A DNA stretch of 64,000 bases from Euryarchaeota archaeon UBA462 (GTDB lineage Archaea; Thermoplasmatota; Poseidoniia; Poseidoniales; Thalassarchaeaceae), in the NCBI GenBank assembly GCA_002506755.1, contig DAYD01000001.1, forward strand, positions 7,465 through 71,464. The letters are read 5' to 3'. Below, piece by piece: positions 25,200-33,878 of the stretch. A program made the position numbers and the translations under genes. Positions within the stretch are counted from its first letter, which is position 1. Every line of letters starts with the position of its first letter. The notes beneath the pieces are model-generated. The model was given only the letters and a program-made list of their open reading frames with translations. It did not search any database and was not told the origin of the DNA.

Positions 25200-25370
25200 A
25201 TGGCTGGTAAATTTCTCAGAGTCAATTGTAATGACTGTCCTAGTGAGCACATTTTGTTTAGCAGGGCTTCCACTGCTATATCCTGCCCAATATGTGGCTC
25301 AACTCTAGCGTTGCCTACCGGGGGAAAAGCTGACCTCGTAGGTTGTTCCATTGTAGAGGAGCTCAATTAG
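25200..25370 (+). CDS. rps27e: Ribosomal protein S27e
   Basis: A short gene of 56 codons between rpl44e and the aIF2-alpha gene. The product reads MAGKFLRVNCNDCPSEHI, then FSRASTAISCPICGSTLA, GGKADLVGCSIVEELN: two CxxC pairs (CNDC, CPIC) forming the zinc ribbon and the C-terminal half typical of S27e. GGTGA 4 nt upstream marks the ribosome-binding site, and spacing to both neighbours is 8 and 12 bp. Its place directly after L44e is the conserved archaeal order. Confidence 0.95.
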   Translation: MAGKFLRVNCNDCPSEHILFSRASTAISCPICGSTLALPTGGKADLVGCSIVEELN

Positions 25371-25382
25371 AGAGGCGGCAAC

Positions 25383-26171
25383 TTGGCTGATGAATATAAC
25401 GAATGGCCCGAAGAAGGGGAGCTTGTGGTTTGCTCTGTGAAGAGCGTTAAGGAAAATGGAGCCTATCTAGACCTTGACTCATACTCCGGCAGAGAAGGTT
25501 TCGTATTCATTGGAGAGATAGCAACGGGATGGGTCAGAAATATCAGAACCCACGTTAGAGAAGGTCAGAGAGTAGTTGCTAAGGTTATCGGAGTAAAGAA
25601 GGAAAGGGAAAGCATCACCCTTTCCATAAAATCTGTATCCGAGGAGAGAAGGAGGGATGCGCTTCAATCGTGGAAGAACGAACAAAGAGCTGCACAGATT
25701 ATGAGAGTAGCCGCGGAGAGGATAGGTTGGGATGACGAGAAGACTGCAACCGTTTCCGAAGAGATGAAAGAAGCGTTCGGATCTCTTTACGGGGCACTTG
25801 AGGAGTGCGCGATTAGCGATACTGCTCTCTCTGAAACGGGTTTCGAAGGAGATTGGATGAGCACTGTAACTGAGTTGGCCGTGGAGAACATAATTCCGCC
25901 CTTCGTTGAAATTCGAGGATTATTCGAAATCAAGGTATGGGGTCCTGAAGGGGTTATGGCGATTAGAGAGGCTCTTGAATCGGCAGAGTCCTGTGCCGAG
26001 GGAATAGAGGAAGTAACGCTAACATGCCACTATGACGGAGCACCAAATTACAGAGTCGATATTAGGGCTCCGGACTACCCGTCTGCTGAGTCTGTTTGGG
26101 AGGCAGCTCAGAATGCTGCCTCAGAAGAAATCAAAGCCGTGGAAGGTTCGATTTTGATAGAACGTCTTTGA
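25383..26171 (+). CDS. eif2a: Translation initiation factor aIF2 subunit alpha
   Basis: Alpha subunit of the aIF2 heterotrimer that brings initiator Met-tRNA to the ribosome. The 262 residues have an N-terminal S1/OB domain (GELVVCSVKSVKENGAYLDL, then GREGFVFIGEIATGWVRNIR), a helical middle domain and the C-terminal alpha-beta domain (EVTLTCHYDGAPNYRVDIRA). The loop Ser51 of the eukaryotic protein is not conserved here in the same context. The start is TTG 25383, with GAGGCGGC upstream. It is third in the rpl44e cluster. Confidence 0.95.
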   Translation: MADEYNEWPEEGELVVCSVKSVKENGAYLDLDSYSGREGFVFIGEIATGWVRNIRTHVREGQRVVAKVIGVKKERESITLSIKSVSEERRRDALQSWKNEQRAAQIMRVAAERIGWDDEKTATVSEEMKEAFGSLYGALEECAISDTALSETGFEGDWMSTVTELAVENIIPPFVEIRGLFEIKVWGPEGVMAIREALESAESCAEGIEEVTLTCHYDGAPNYRVDIRAPDYPSAESVWEAAQNAASEEIKAVEGSILIERL

Positions 26172-26224
26172 TGATTGCAGATATAGAACATAATTCATGT
26201 ACCTAACTTGATGTAAGATGAAAC

Positions 26225-26431
26225 ATGGTTAGGGGCAAGCTTCAGCGCTGCAAGAAGTGTAGAAGTTTCGGGTTAGGAAATATATGTAAGAAATGCGGAA
26301 GCTCGATGGAGGCTGCAGCAGCTATGAAATACTCGCCGGAAGATCCCCAGGGGGCAAGAAGGAGAAAAAGGCAAAATGCAGGCAGTGAAGAGTGGTTTGA
26401 CTCACTGCCTAGCCCTAGGGAGGAGGAATAA
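26225..26431 (+). CDS. nop10: Nop10-like H/ACA RNP protein
   Basis: Small protein of the archaeal box H/ACA pseudouridylation complex with Cbf5, Gar1 and L7Ae. The 68 residues start with a CxxC-x(n)-CxxC zinc ribbon (RCKKCRSFGLGNICKKCG) followed by the MKYSPEDPQGARRRKRQ segment, equal to the PPKFSPEDKYGKYRR region of other Nop10. The Pro-Pro pair is replaced by Ala-Met. It overlaps the PAC2 gene start by 1 base (TAATG). Confidence 0.9.
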   Translation: MVRGKLQRCKKCRSFGLGNICKKCGSSMEAAAAMKYSPEDPQGARRRKRQNAGSEEWFDSLPSPREEE

Positions 26432-27195
26432 TGAACAGGGCTAAAATCCATTGGATATCAAAGAAATCTCTTCCAAAAAAAAGCCTAATTTTAGAGGCTG
26501 TTCCGGGCGTAGGTAATGTTGGAAAGATTTTACTGGATGCCTTGGCAGCAAAACACCCTAGCAGAACTATCGGCTGGATATTGCACCCGGAATTTCCCCC
26601 TCACGCTTCACTGGGCGGGGATGGTCTGGTAGAGCCTCCCAAATTGGATATCAAAACTATTCTTCTCCCGGACGGTGAGACAATAATTGCAATTACTGGA
26701 ATCATGCAACCAATGACACCAGCCGGGCAATATGAGGTAGCAGAGTCAATTATTGGATTGGCAAAAGAATCAGACTCACCTAGATTGCTAGTTCTGGCTG
26801 GATTGGCCTCAGAACCTGAAAATCGCTCAATACACGTCATCTGCTCGGATGAGAAAACTCGAAGAGAATTAGAAAGTGATGATATAGAAGTTAGCAGAAT
26901 TCAACCGAAACAGGGGATGATTGGAATAGCGGGAATGGTTCTCTCACTTTCTCCTGTAATAGGGGCCTCCGCCGTAGGAGTAGTGGCGGACACCATCGGA
27001 GCGAGCTCGGACGTACTTGCTGCGGATAGGATGGCAAAATGGATAGAGCAGGCGTTCGATGTTAGTTTAGACCTAGATCTTGACACCACCAAGGAAACTG
27101 CAGGCAAACTTATGGAGGAAATTGGTATTGAGGGGGCCATAGATGAATATTTAGGAATCGAAGAAAAAGAGGTTAGCTCCGATTTCTACGTCTAA
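26431..27195 (+). CDS. PAC2-family proteasome assembly chaperone-like protein
   Basis: A 254-residue protein of the PAC2 family (archaeal PbaB-like), linked to proteasome assembly. Typical segments: ILEAVPGVGNVGKILLDAL, IGWILHPEFPPHASLGGDG, IIAITGIMQPMTPAGQYEVA and the C-terminal ASSDVLAADRMAKWIEQAF. It completes the rpl44e-rps27e-eif2a-nop10 cluster, with a 1-bp overlap to nop10, and overlaps the convergent radical SAM gene by 4 bp. Confidence 0.92.
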   Translation: MNRAKIHWISKKSLPKKSLILEAVPGVGNVGKILLDALAAKHPSRTIGWILHPEFPPHASLGGDGLVEPPKLDIKTILLPDGETIIAITGIMQPMTPAGQYEVAESIIGLAKESDSPRLLVLAGLASEPENRSIHVICSDEKTRRELESDDIEVSRIQPKQGMIGIAGMVLSLSPVIGASAVGVVADTIGASSDVLAADRMAKWIEQAFDVSLDLDLDTTKETAGKLMEEIGIEGAIDEYLGIEEKEVSSDFYV

Positions 27196-28970
27196 TCGGA
27201 GATTAGGACATTACGAGCCATTTCTGTCAATTCTATTCCGATTTCCTCAAAGGCATTGGAAACTGATGTAAATGGCCTGCCTTCGGAATTCCTGGAAATC
27301 TTCGCCCTTTTGGTAATTATGGACCATGCTGAATTTTCACCTATGCCTGGAATCGCCTCCAACTGTTTTTGGGTCGCTAAGTTAATGTCTATTCCTAGTT
27401 GAACTCCTGAAATGCTTCTGTTCCCGTGGCCTGTGACCATTACATCGGAGCTGGTCTCAAGGGGTATCTTGTAGGGGACCCCGACCAAGAGGGGGTATGC
27501 CCCGATTTGCCGGCCGAAAGTCATACCCGGTTCCCCGTTTATATTGGGATCCTTGTGTTTTGGCCCTATCACGTGCTCTGGCTTCCTAATTCTCCCATCA
27601 TGTGCTTCCCACCACACACCCCTCAGTATGCTCCCCCTGGGAAACATCTCTCTCAGTAAAGGTCTGTCTACCTCTTCCCTAACATCTCTCTTGAATTTTT
27701 GAAAATGTTTTTCGTTGACTTTTTGGAAATTTAGACCTTCAACTTGCCTTATATTTATTCTTCTAAGCCAGAGGCCCTGATTCTTTATCTTCCTCAGTAA
27801 ATCCAGATTTTTCTGATAAGTGATTTCGGATTCCCCGTTTAATCCAGCTATGAAGTTAAGACCTGGTAAGAGCCTAGGAAGTCCACGAGTCCCTTTCTCC
27901 TTACCATATTTGTTGATTAGAGTTATTGCAGAGATAAGTTGCTTAGAGTCACAATTTAGCCAGTTTTGCTCGTGTACTTTAGGATCGGCCGATTCGATAC
28001 CAAAGGAAAGTACTGCACCATCTGAAAGAGTCTCGACAAGTGTTTTTGTAATCTCTGTGGAAGGTTCGATATTCTCTGCGATAATCGAAGGATTCGCATT
28101 GTCCACATGGAGTACTTCAAGTCGGTCGTCTTCCCTCAAAGAATGAAGAACCCTTGCTATTGGCTCAGGCTGGGGGATGGGGTATTCTAGATCCTCAACT
28201 CCTTCGGCAAAGTAGGTGTAAATATCAGTGGCACCACCTAATCTGACGTTCTTTACCCCCGTATCCAATGCAGTTTCTACCTCTTTTATTACGTCCTCCT
28301 CTGGCCTCCAGATGGGAAGTCCCTTCTTCGGCTCAATACAGAATCGACAACCTCTCTTGAACCTCACACAACCTTGGTATAGCTCTACCTCGAAAGTCAG
28401 AGGTCCAGGTGAGCCTTCTTCCAATAGCAAATCTGGATGTTGAGATACTGCCTTTGACCTAGCCCCATAATGAGCCCATAAACTCCACTGTTCTGGGCTC
28501 CTTTTTCTGTTCTCCCAGATGCCCGTGTCAAGAAAGTGGTTAAGTGAGGCATCAGTGTCCTGTACGCAACAGAATATGTCTTCCGAAAGGGGGGCCCATC
28601 CATGGTACCTCCACTGCCTTATGGCCCAGCCCCCACACAAGATGGGAGTGCCTAGATTAGCTTCCGAAATTACTTGATTTATTTCCCTACTACTTAGTGG
28701 AGTTCCACGGATATATTTCCCTGGAACAACTGCTCCAGCCAGTATAACTAGTCCATCGAATTCAGAGAAATCTATACTGTATGATTTACTATTATTATTT
28801 CTCTTATTTTTATTCCTAATTCTCCATTGGTCTACTGTCACATAATCATATGCAATCCCCCTGGATTCCAATACGCCACAAATGTACCTGATGTGGAAAC
28901 CCAAATAATTTGGGACTCCAAATGCTGCTGGTTCGTCTTCATAACCGTCGAAGATCAACCATCGACCCAT
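27192..28970 (-). CDS. Archaeal radical SAM protein with C-terminal helix-hairpin-helix (COG1031-like)
   Basis: A 592-residue Fe-S/SAM enzyme resembling COG1031. Residues 1-180 form a Rossmann-like part similar to a B12-binding region; the cluster motif is YQGCVRFKRGCRFC with Cys201, Cys208 and Cys211, spacing C-x6-C-x2-C rather than C-x3-C-x2-C. SAM-domain elements are VKNVRLGGATDIYTY, LEVLHVDNANPS, LSFGIESADPKV and LNFIAGLNGES. Near residues 530-565 a helix-hairpin-helix (KQLEAIPGIGENSAWSI) suggests nucleic-acid binding. Its substrate is unknown; RNA or DNA modification is an inference. It is last in the unit methylase-csl4-radical SAM. Confidence 0.85.
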   Translation of the reverse strand: MGRWLIFDGYEDEPAAFGVPNYLGFHIRYICGVLESRGIAYDYVTVDQWRIRNKNKRNNNSKSYSIDFSEFDGLVILAGAVVPGKYIRGTPLSSREINQVISEANLGTPILCGGWAIRQWRYHGWAPLSEDIFCCVQDTDASLNHFLDTGIWENRKRSPEQWSLWAHYGARSKAVSQHPDLLLEEGSPGPLTFEVELYQGCVRFKRGCRFCIEPKKGLPIWRPEEDVIKEVETALDTGVKNVRLGGATDIYTYFAEGVEDLEYPIPQPEPIARVLHSLREDDRLEVLHVDNANPSIIAENIEPSTEITKTLVETLSDGAVLSFGIESADPKVHEQNWLNCDSKQLISAITLINKYGKEKGTRGLPRLLPGLNFIAGLNGESEITYQKNLDLLRKIKNQGLWLRRINIRQVEGLNFQKVNEKHFQKFKRDVREEVDRPLLREMFPRGSILRGVWWEAHDGRIRKPEHVIGPKHKDPNINGEPGMTFGRQIGAYPLLVGVPYKIPLETSSDVMVTGHGNRSISGVQLGIDINLATQKQLEAIPGIGENSAWSIITKRAKISRNSEGRPFTSVSNAFEEIGIELTEMARNVLISD

Positions 28971-29010
28971 GGTAATTTATCCGGGCAGGGAGGTGGACTT
29001 GACCATTCGC

Positions 29011-30264
29011 CTAGCTTCTTCGTCTTCTCTTACTTTTGCTTCGGCCACCTGGGGAGGACTCCTCGACGGAAATTTTTCTCCCCTTAAATTCTGATCTGTT
29101 CAGCGCTTTGATGGCTTTTTCTGCATCCTTCTTTTTTGAGAACGTGACGAAACCAAACCCTCTTGGCTTCTTAGTCTCCTTGTCGATTGCCATGTGAACG
29201 TCTTTTATGTCACCATGAGCGGAGAAAGCCTGCTTAATTTCTTCCTCTGTTGCATCATAAGAAATTCCTCCCACGAAAAGTTTGGTGCCCATCTCCTTCT
29301 GGGCCTTTGTTCTAGCCTCCTTGATTACTTCCCTCTCCTTTGCCAGATCTTCCTTGCTGGCCTTTCCAGATTCTACTTTAACCATGCAATCTCGACATCT
29401 TATCGGCTTACCAGGAGTGGGTTTGAACGGGACCTTTGTTTGGTCCCCGCATAGTGTGCACTTCGCTGAGAACATCTCCCTGTTAGGCCTACCACCACTT
29501 CTGACCTGAGGGGATCTCCTAGCTGAAGAGGGAATCTCATGTGACCAACCCCTCCTATGGTCAGCAATTGGGGACAGGTAAGGCCTTGCACCATCATGAC
29601 CAAGAAATGGTTCGGCCTCCTCGGACCATCTCTGTCCGGGCCGATTTAGCTTATTCAAGTCAGAGTTTTTTGGAATATGGAAACCGTGGCCAAAGCCATT
29701 CGACAAAGCTCTAAAACCCCTGTAATCGCATCTTGGGCATTTTACGTTGAAGTCTGGTTTGTCGTCACTTGCCTTTAGGTCAATTCCGCAAGCGGGGCAA
29801 AGCGCGTGAACAACACCGAGATCCGAGTGTCCCTTTGTCGATGCCTTCAACATTGGTTCTGTGTTGGTAATCTTGGCCCTTAATATGTCTCGCTTTCTCA
29901 TTGCATCGCCGGCAGATGGTATGAAACGATCAACAATCTCAGAGACGTAGATATCGGCGAACAACTTCAACGCTGGAACGGACCGGTGACCTTCCTCATT
30001 AGTCTCAATATGGAGAATTCTTATCTCTGCGGTTTTTTCGTTTAGTCTGTTCACTTCTCCGATTACAACGTCTCCTAGCTTAGGAGTGTTGATAGGGGGA
30101 GAAAATGAATTAACAGATACCACTCCGGAATCGTTGACTAAGAGGCCCGAAATTATTGCAATATTCGCATTATCTGAAATATAAATTCCATTTCCTGCTT
30201 CCTCGCTGGGCCCTATTTCAACATGGGTTCCGGGCGTAACAAGGTCCCCAACCGATGCCGTCAT
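29011..30264 (-). CDS. csl4: Exosome cap protein Csl4 fused to a zinc ribbon and an RRM domain
   Basis: A 417-residue protein, about twice the usual archaeal Csl4. Order: Csl4 N-terminal domain (1-60: GDLVTPGTHVEIGPSEEAG), S1 domain (61-145: GDVVIGEVNRLNEKTAEI), Csl4 zinc ribbon (Cys156, 159, 176, 179), a linker, a second zinc ribbon (Cys269, 272, 290, 293: CTLCGDQTKVPF, CRDC), a charged helix (300-326) and an RRM (327-403) with RNP2 LFVGGI and RNP1 RGFGFVTF, ending in a basic tail KSKRRRRS. The first three parts recruit RNA to the Rrp41/Rrp42 exosome core. RRM domains are rare in archaea. It lies 43 bp after the methylase gene and 40 bp before the radical SAM gene. Confidence 0.92.
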   Translation of the reverse strand: MTASVGDLVTPGTHVEIGPSEEAGNGIYISDNANIAIISGLLVNDSGVVSVNSFSPPINTPKLGDVVIGEVNRLNEKTAEIRILHIETNEEGHRSVPALKLFADIYVSEIVDRFIPSAGDAMRKRDILRAKITNTEPMLKASTKGHSDLGVVHALCPACGIDLKASDDKPDFNVKCPRCDYRGFRALSNGFGHGFHIPKNSDLNKLNRPGQRWSEEAEPFLGHDGARPYLSPIADHRRGWSHEIPSSARRSPQVRSGGRPNREMFSAKCTLCGDQTKVPFKPTPGKPIRCRDCMVKVESGKASKEDLAKEREVIKEARTKAQKEMGTKLFVGGISYDATEEEIKQAFSAHGDIKDVHMAIDKETKKPRGFGFVTFSKKKDAEKAIKALNRSEFKGRKISVEESSPGGRSKSKRRRRS

Positions 30265-30307
30265 CGGCCCGCCGACCGAAAGACCCCCTATGAACGGTCC
30301 GGCAATT

Positions 30308-30955
30308 CTAGCATATCTTCGGAGGGGTGAGTCGCCAAAATACGGCTTTCGTCACCCCTCTTCTTCTTTTGTGATGGGAAAATGAACCCGGTAAGGCAAA
30401 TTCGCTTTCGCCGTATCTTTCCGCTCCCCATCCCATTTTGATGAAGAATTTGCCAACATGGGTTGCTTCCGCACTATGCATCATATGGGCGTTTGAACCA
30501 ATGGAAATTATTGATTCCAAGAAAGGCCTATCTGCCCACATTTTTTGTCTCCCCCATGGAGGGTTTGTAATTACTAAATCAAAATCCTGTGAGCTCATTT
30601 CATCCAAACCAACGATTGATTTTGAAACCTTCACTTTATTTTCTAAACCCAACATCTGCACATTCTTTTCACATACTGAACATGACTCGGAATCCATTTC
30701 AAAGAGGTGGGATGATTCAGCCCCAGCAAGAACAGCACCGATTCCTAGAATCCCATTTCCGGAGCCTAAGTCGGCAACCTTGCATCCATCGAAAATATCT
30801 CCGAAGGCCAATATGTCGCTTATCCATCTTGCTGCTAATTCTCCCTCGGTTTGGTATTGCTCCAATTCCAACTTGCGTACATCAATAGCTTTGAGGTTTG
30901 ACAGTTTGATCGCCAAGGATCTAAGACGCATAGTTCGGGATGGGAGGGTCACCAT
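30308..30955 (-). CDS. METTL5-like RNA/DNA N6-adenine methyltransferase
   Basis: A SAM-dependent Rossmann methylase of up to 215 residues in the COG2263/METTL5 group. Features are the leader LELEQYQTEGELAARWI, SAM motif I VADLGSGNGILGIGAVLAG, and the catalytic motif NPPWG, the NPPF-type signature of exocyclic-amine methylases. Archaeal and eukaryotic METTL5 homologues modify adenine in small-subunit rRNA. Met 30928 is an alternative start. It is first in the minus-strand set with csl4, a common pairing in archaea; divergent from rmuC over 65 bp. Confidence 0.85.
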   Translation of the reverse strand: MVTLPSRTMRLRSLAIKLSNLKAIDVRKLELEQYQTEGELAARWISDILAFGDIFDGCKVADLGSGNGILGIGAVLAGAESSHLFEMDSESCSVCEKNVQMLGLENKVKVSKSIVGLDEMSSQDFDLVITNPPWGRQKMWADRPFLESIISIGSNAHMMHSAEATHVGKFFIKMGWGAERYGESEFALPGSFSHHKRRRGVTKAVFWRLTPPKIC

Positions 30956-31020
30956 TGAATTAATCCATAGTTTTATTTCTTTGTGATAGTTAAAATACCC
31001 TCAATTATCATCTTACCACA

Positions 31021-32304
31021 GTGGAAATACTCGGGCTAGCTTACATTTTACTCGGACTATTGGTAGGAACTGCAATAGGGTGGTTGGTGTCTAGGATAAA
31101 TTCAGATTCAACCTCGGACGAAGTGGGGGGGGAGCTAATTAGAGTCAAAGCTACTCTTGAGGCTAGAGACGAGGCTTTTGACATTAGTACGAAGCATATG
31201 CTCGATGCATACAAGCTGGCGGCTGGGGAAGCATTCACCTCGGCGATTGAGGTGGCAGAAAAAGAAAAGGAGTCGTCATTCAAAATGGCAACAGAGGACC
31301 TGTCGAAAAGTATCGGAGAATATCAGAAAGCTTTGGTTGATGTAGAGAGGGGCAATAGCGACATGAATATTGCATTAAGGGAGAGGCTTGATTCCATAGT
31401 TGACGCAGGAATAAGGATCTCAGATGATGCCAATAATCTGACAAAGGCTCTGAAGGGCGATAATCAAGTCCAAGGAGCCTGGGGAGAAATTGTCCTTGAG
31501 AACACACTTCAAAAAATGGGGTTTACTGAGAATAGGGACTATATTAAACAACATTCTGAAACATCGGATGATGGATCCAGAAGAATAGCAGATTTTATCA
31601 TTAATCTACCCAATAATAGGCATATTGTTTTAGATTCCAAGGTATCTCTTAAGGCGTATACTGATTTCATTGAGGCAGAAGATGATCATGAAAGAAATGA
31701 CGCCATGAAAAGACATTGTGATTCAATCAAATCTCATGCCAAGAGGCTCTCCTCGAAGAAATATCACCACATGGAAAACATCCGATCCTTGGAAATAGTA
31801 TTGATGATACCCCCTATAGATAGCGCCTACTATGACGCAGTTAGGTCTAATCCTAACCTATTCTCCGAATTAGGCCACATTGAAGGCGTTAGGGTAATAC
31901 CTAGTGGGGCCTTAGATATCGTATTGCTATTAGTTAAGGAGATGTGGCAAAAAGAGAATCAATCAAAAAATCAAATGGAACTTATTGATAGAGCCGGCAA
32001 ACTTCATGATAAAATAGTACTATTCTTGGAGTCTTTCACTAGTGTAGGTTTTGAGATTCGCCAAGCAGCTGAAGCTTACGAAATGGCCGAGAACCGATTA
32101 ATTGATGGTTCTGGAAGCGTAATTAAGCAAACTGAGAGACTGAAGGAATTAGGTGCCAAGACCAAGAAAGACATTAGAGAAAAGAGCGGGATAAGGAAAC
32201 TCTTGGAGAGATCCGAAGAGGAGGAGTCATTTCCGAGAAGCCAGTCCGAAGATCATGATCAATTGGGCCGAGCTTCATTTCGAGCAAGTAGTCAAGATGC
32301 CTGA
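31021..32304 (+). CDS. rmuC: RmuC-family protein
   Basis: A 427-residue protein starting at GTG. Residues 1-24 form a membrane anchor (LAYILLGLLVGTAIGWLV), followed by a long coiled coil (30-140), then the RmuC domain: DNQVQGAWGEIVLENTLQKMG, a nuclease-like IVLDSKVSLKAYTDF, and RVIPSGALDIVLLLVKEMW. RmuC proteins limit recombination at inverted repeats in bacteria and have a restriction-endonuclease-like core. It overlaps the start of the M23-type gene by 8 bp, so the two are co-expressed. It is a bacterial-type gene in an archaeal setting. Confidence 0.92.
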   Translation: MEILGLAYILLGLLVGTAIGWLVSRINSDSTSDEVGGELIRVKATLEARDEAFDISTKHMLDAYKLAAGEAFTSAIEVAEKEKESSFKMATEDLSKSIGEYQKALVDVERGNSDMNIALRERLDSIVDAGIRISDDANNLTKALKGDNQVQGAWGEIVLENTLQKMGFTENRDYIKQHSETSDDGSRRIADFIINLPNNRHIVLDSKVSLKAYTDFIEAEDDHERNDAMKRHCDSIKSHAKRLSSKKYHHMENIRSLEIVLMIPPIDSAYYDAVRSNPNLFSELGHIEGVRVIPSGALDIVLLLVKEMWQKENQSKNQMELIDRAGKLHDKIVLFLESFTSVGFEIRQAAEAYEMAENRLIDGSGSVIKQTERLKELGAKTKKDIREKSGIRKLLERSEEEESFPRSQSEDHDQLGRASFRASSQDA

Positions 32305-32836
32305 AGAATACGACGTCCTGGACTTATCGGAAGGAGAATGGGAGTCTTCGAAGAATGATTTTGCAGTGGGCAAGTACGACGAACTTCGACCCGGGATGTA
32401 CAATGCCGATATATTCGAAGGCAAGAGACTTCTACATGTTGGGATAGATATCGGAGGTCCTGTTGGGACTAAATGCATGGCTTTTATGGATGGTGAAATA
32501 TCCCATCTAGGATATAATCCAGAACCGGGAGATTATGGAAATGTCGTGATTACTAAACATAGCATTGGTGAATCGAATTTATGGGCACTTTATGGGCATC
32601 TGGACTCCAAGTCATTAGAGGGAAAGTTTGCTGGTAAGAAAATCTCAGCAGGGGAAGTTATTGGTTGGTTTGGGGATTCAACAGAGAATGGTGGCTGGGA
32701 ACCACATCTACACTTCCAATTATCCCTAGTTGAGCCAGCAACACACGATTTACCAGGGGTCGTAGCACCCGAGGATAGGGAGCAGTCATTAAAGAAATAC
32801 CCAGATCCGAGACTCGTGCTTGGACCCATTTACTAA
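32297..32836 (+). CDS. M23 (LytM)-type metallopeptidase-like protein
   Basis: A 179-residue protein with a LytM/M23 fold. Zinc-site residues are visible in LLHVGIDIGGPVGT (HxxxD) and WEPHLHFQLSL (HxH), with LWALYGHLD in between. M23 enzymes cut peptidoglycan cross-links, which archaea of this kind lack, so the substrate must differ, or the domain is used otherwise. There is no signal peptide. ATG 32297 was chosen over 32255 because the longer form only extends over rmuC. It converges on the isomerase gene with a 4-bp overlap. Confidence 0.82.
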   Translation: MPEEYDVLDLSEGEWESSKNDFAVGKYDELRPGMYNADIFEGKRLLHVGIDIGGPVGTKCMAFMDGEISHLGYNPEPGDYGNVVITKHSIGESNLWALYGHLDSKSLEGKFAGKKISAGEVIGWFGDSTENGGWEPHLHFQLSLVEPATHDLPGVVAPEDREQSLKKYPDPRLVLGPIY

Positions 32837-33876
32837 ATTCTGGACAGGTGTGACTTCAAAGAAACTATTGCTGGCATTTCTGTAGGATCCTTTTCCATAA
32901 GAACTGCAAGTCCTATAGAGACCCAGTCCGTAATGTGGGCAGCATAGAGAAGCCTCTCTAGGAGACTTTTGCCCTCACATTCTATGATCCATGTTGGATT
33001 AGCACCCACATTTTCTAAGACCCAATCAATCCTTGCTCTATTTCTAGGATGTATGTCATCACACGAGAAGACCAACATTGCTCTACCTTTGGATGAATCA
33101 CTTGTCCATGCCACTATCTCATTGTGATTCATTTCCGGTATCTCAGTTGATCGTGCAAATTTGGCTGAGTTCTCATTTAATTGACAACAAAAGCGGTATG
33201 CAGCGGGCCCTAAGCAAGTTGGAGAAACTATTCCTAATTCCCTCCCTAGTAAAGATCTTGAGAGGCTAGCAGGCATTCCAGAATTATGTGATAGATCAGC
33301 GTCATGTGAGTATTTTGAAAGCCTATCGAGCATCTGAGAGATCTCTTCAGAATCGGGCCTCTTTAGGATTCCTAGTGCCCAGCAGGCAGATAGTTGAGTA
33401 CCCAAGATGTGCCCAAATGCTGACCGGGGCATTTGCCCCGATGGGACATTCAAGCAAATTGAGCCCACTTCCTCTGAGAGAAGTTTCTGCATTTCGCCTC
33501 CGGAGCAAATTCCAACCACAGACCCTCCTAGAGAAAGCACCTCCCTTACACCATCTATCGTTTCCTCCGTGTCTCCTGAGTAAGAAGTTGCAATTACTAA
33601 CCAGTCTGGCCCCCACCAGCTCGGAACTCCGTAATCTGTCCAAACCACAAATGGTAAGCCGCCGTAGTCATCTGCAAGCGACTTCAAGAAGAGGCCACCT
33701 GCTCCTGAACCCCCCATACCGAGGCAAAGAACTCCACTCCAATCACGGTCCTGTTCTACTTCTACCACGATATTCATCGAGGTTCTAAGGTCCTCGACAA
33801 AATTTCTGGTGAAAGCTGACATGCCACTCTTATCAAATTTTGAGATAAGGTCACTAAAATCGGGATCGCTCAGCAT
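32833..33876 (-). CDS. Phosphoglucose/phosphomannose isomerase, SIS-domain type
   Basis: Bifunctional archaeal isomerase linking glucose-6-P, fructose-6-P and mannose-6-P. From ATG 33876 it has 347 residues with two SIS lobes: VLCLGMGGSGAGGLFL, WLVIATSYSGDTEETID with the sugar-phosphate Ser/Thr loop, VVGICSGGEMQKLL, and the catalytic EMNHNEIVAW. The Met at 33912 would overlap nmd3. It is last in the minus-strand run ccmAB-ccmC-ccmD-nmd3, directly after nmd3 with no gap worth noting. Confidence 0.92.
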   Translation of the reverse strand: MLSDPDFSDLISKFDKSGMSAFTRNFVEDLRTSMNIVVEVEQDRDWSGVLCLGMGGSGAGGLFLKSLADDYGGLPFVVWTDYGVPSWWGPDWLVIATSYSGDTEETIDGVREVLSLGGSVVGICSGGEMQKLLSEEVGSICLNVPSGQMPRSAFGHILGTQLSACWALGILKRPDSEEISQMLDRLSKYSHDADLSHNSGMPASLSRSLLGRELGIVSPTCLGPAAYRFCCQLNENSAKFARSTEIPEMNHNEIVAWTSDSSKGRAMLVFSCDDIHPRNRARIDWVLENVGANPTWIIECEGKSLLERLLYAAHITDWVSIGLAVLMEKDPTEMPAIVSLKSHLSRI

Positions 33877-33878
33877 AA

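Noticed and set aside
33288..33788. Open frame of 166 codons on the plus strand
   Set aside because: Antisense to the phosphoglucose/phosphomannose isomerase gene; no signal, fold or ribosome-binding site supports it.
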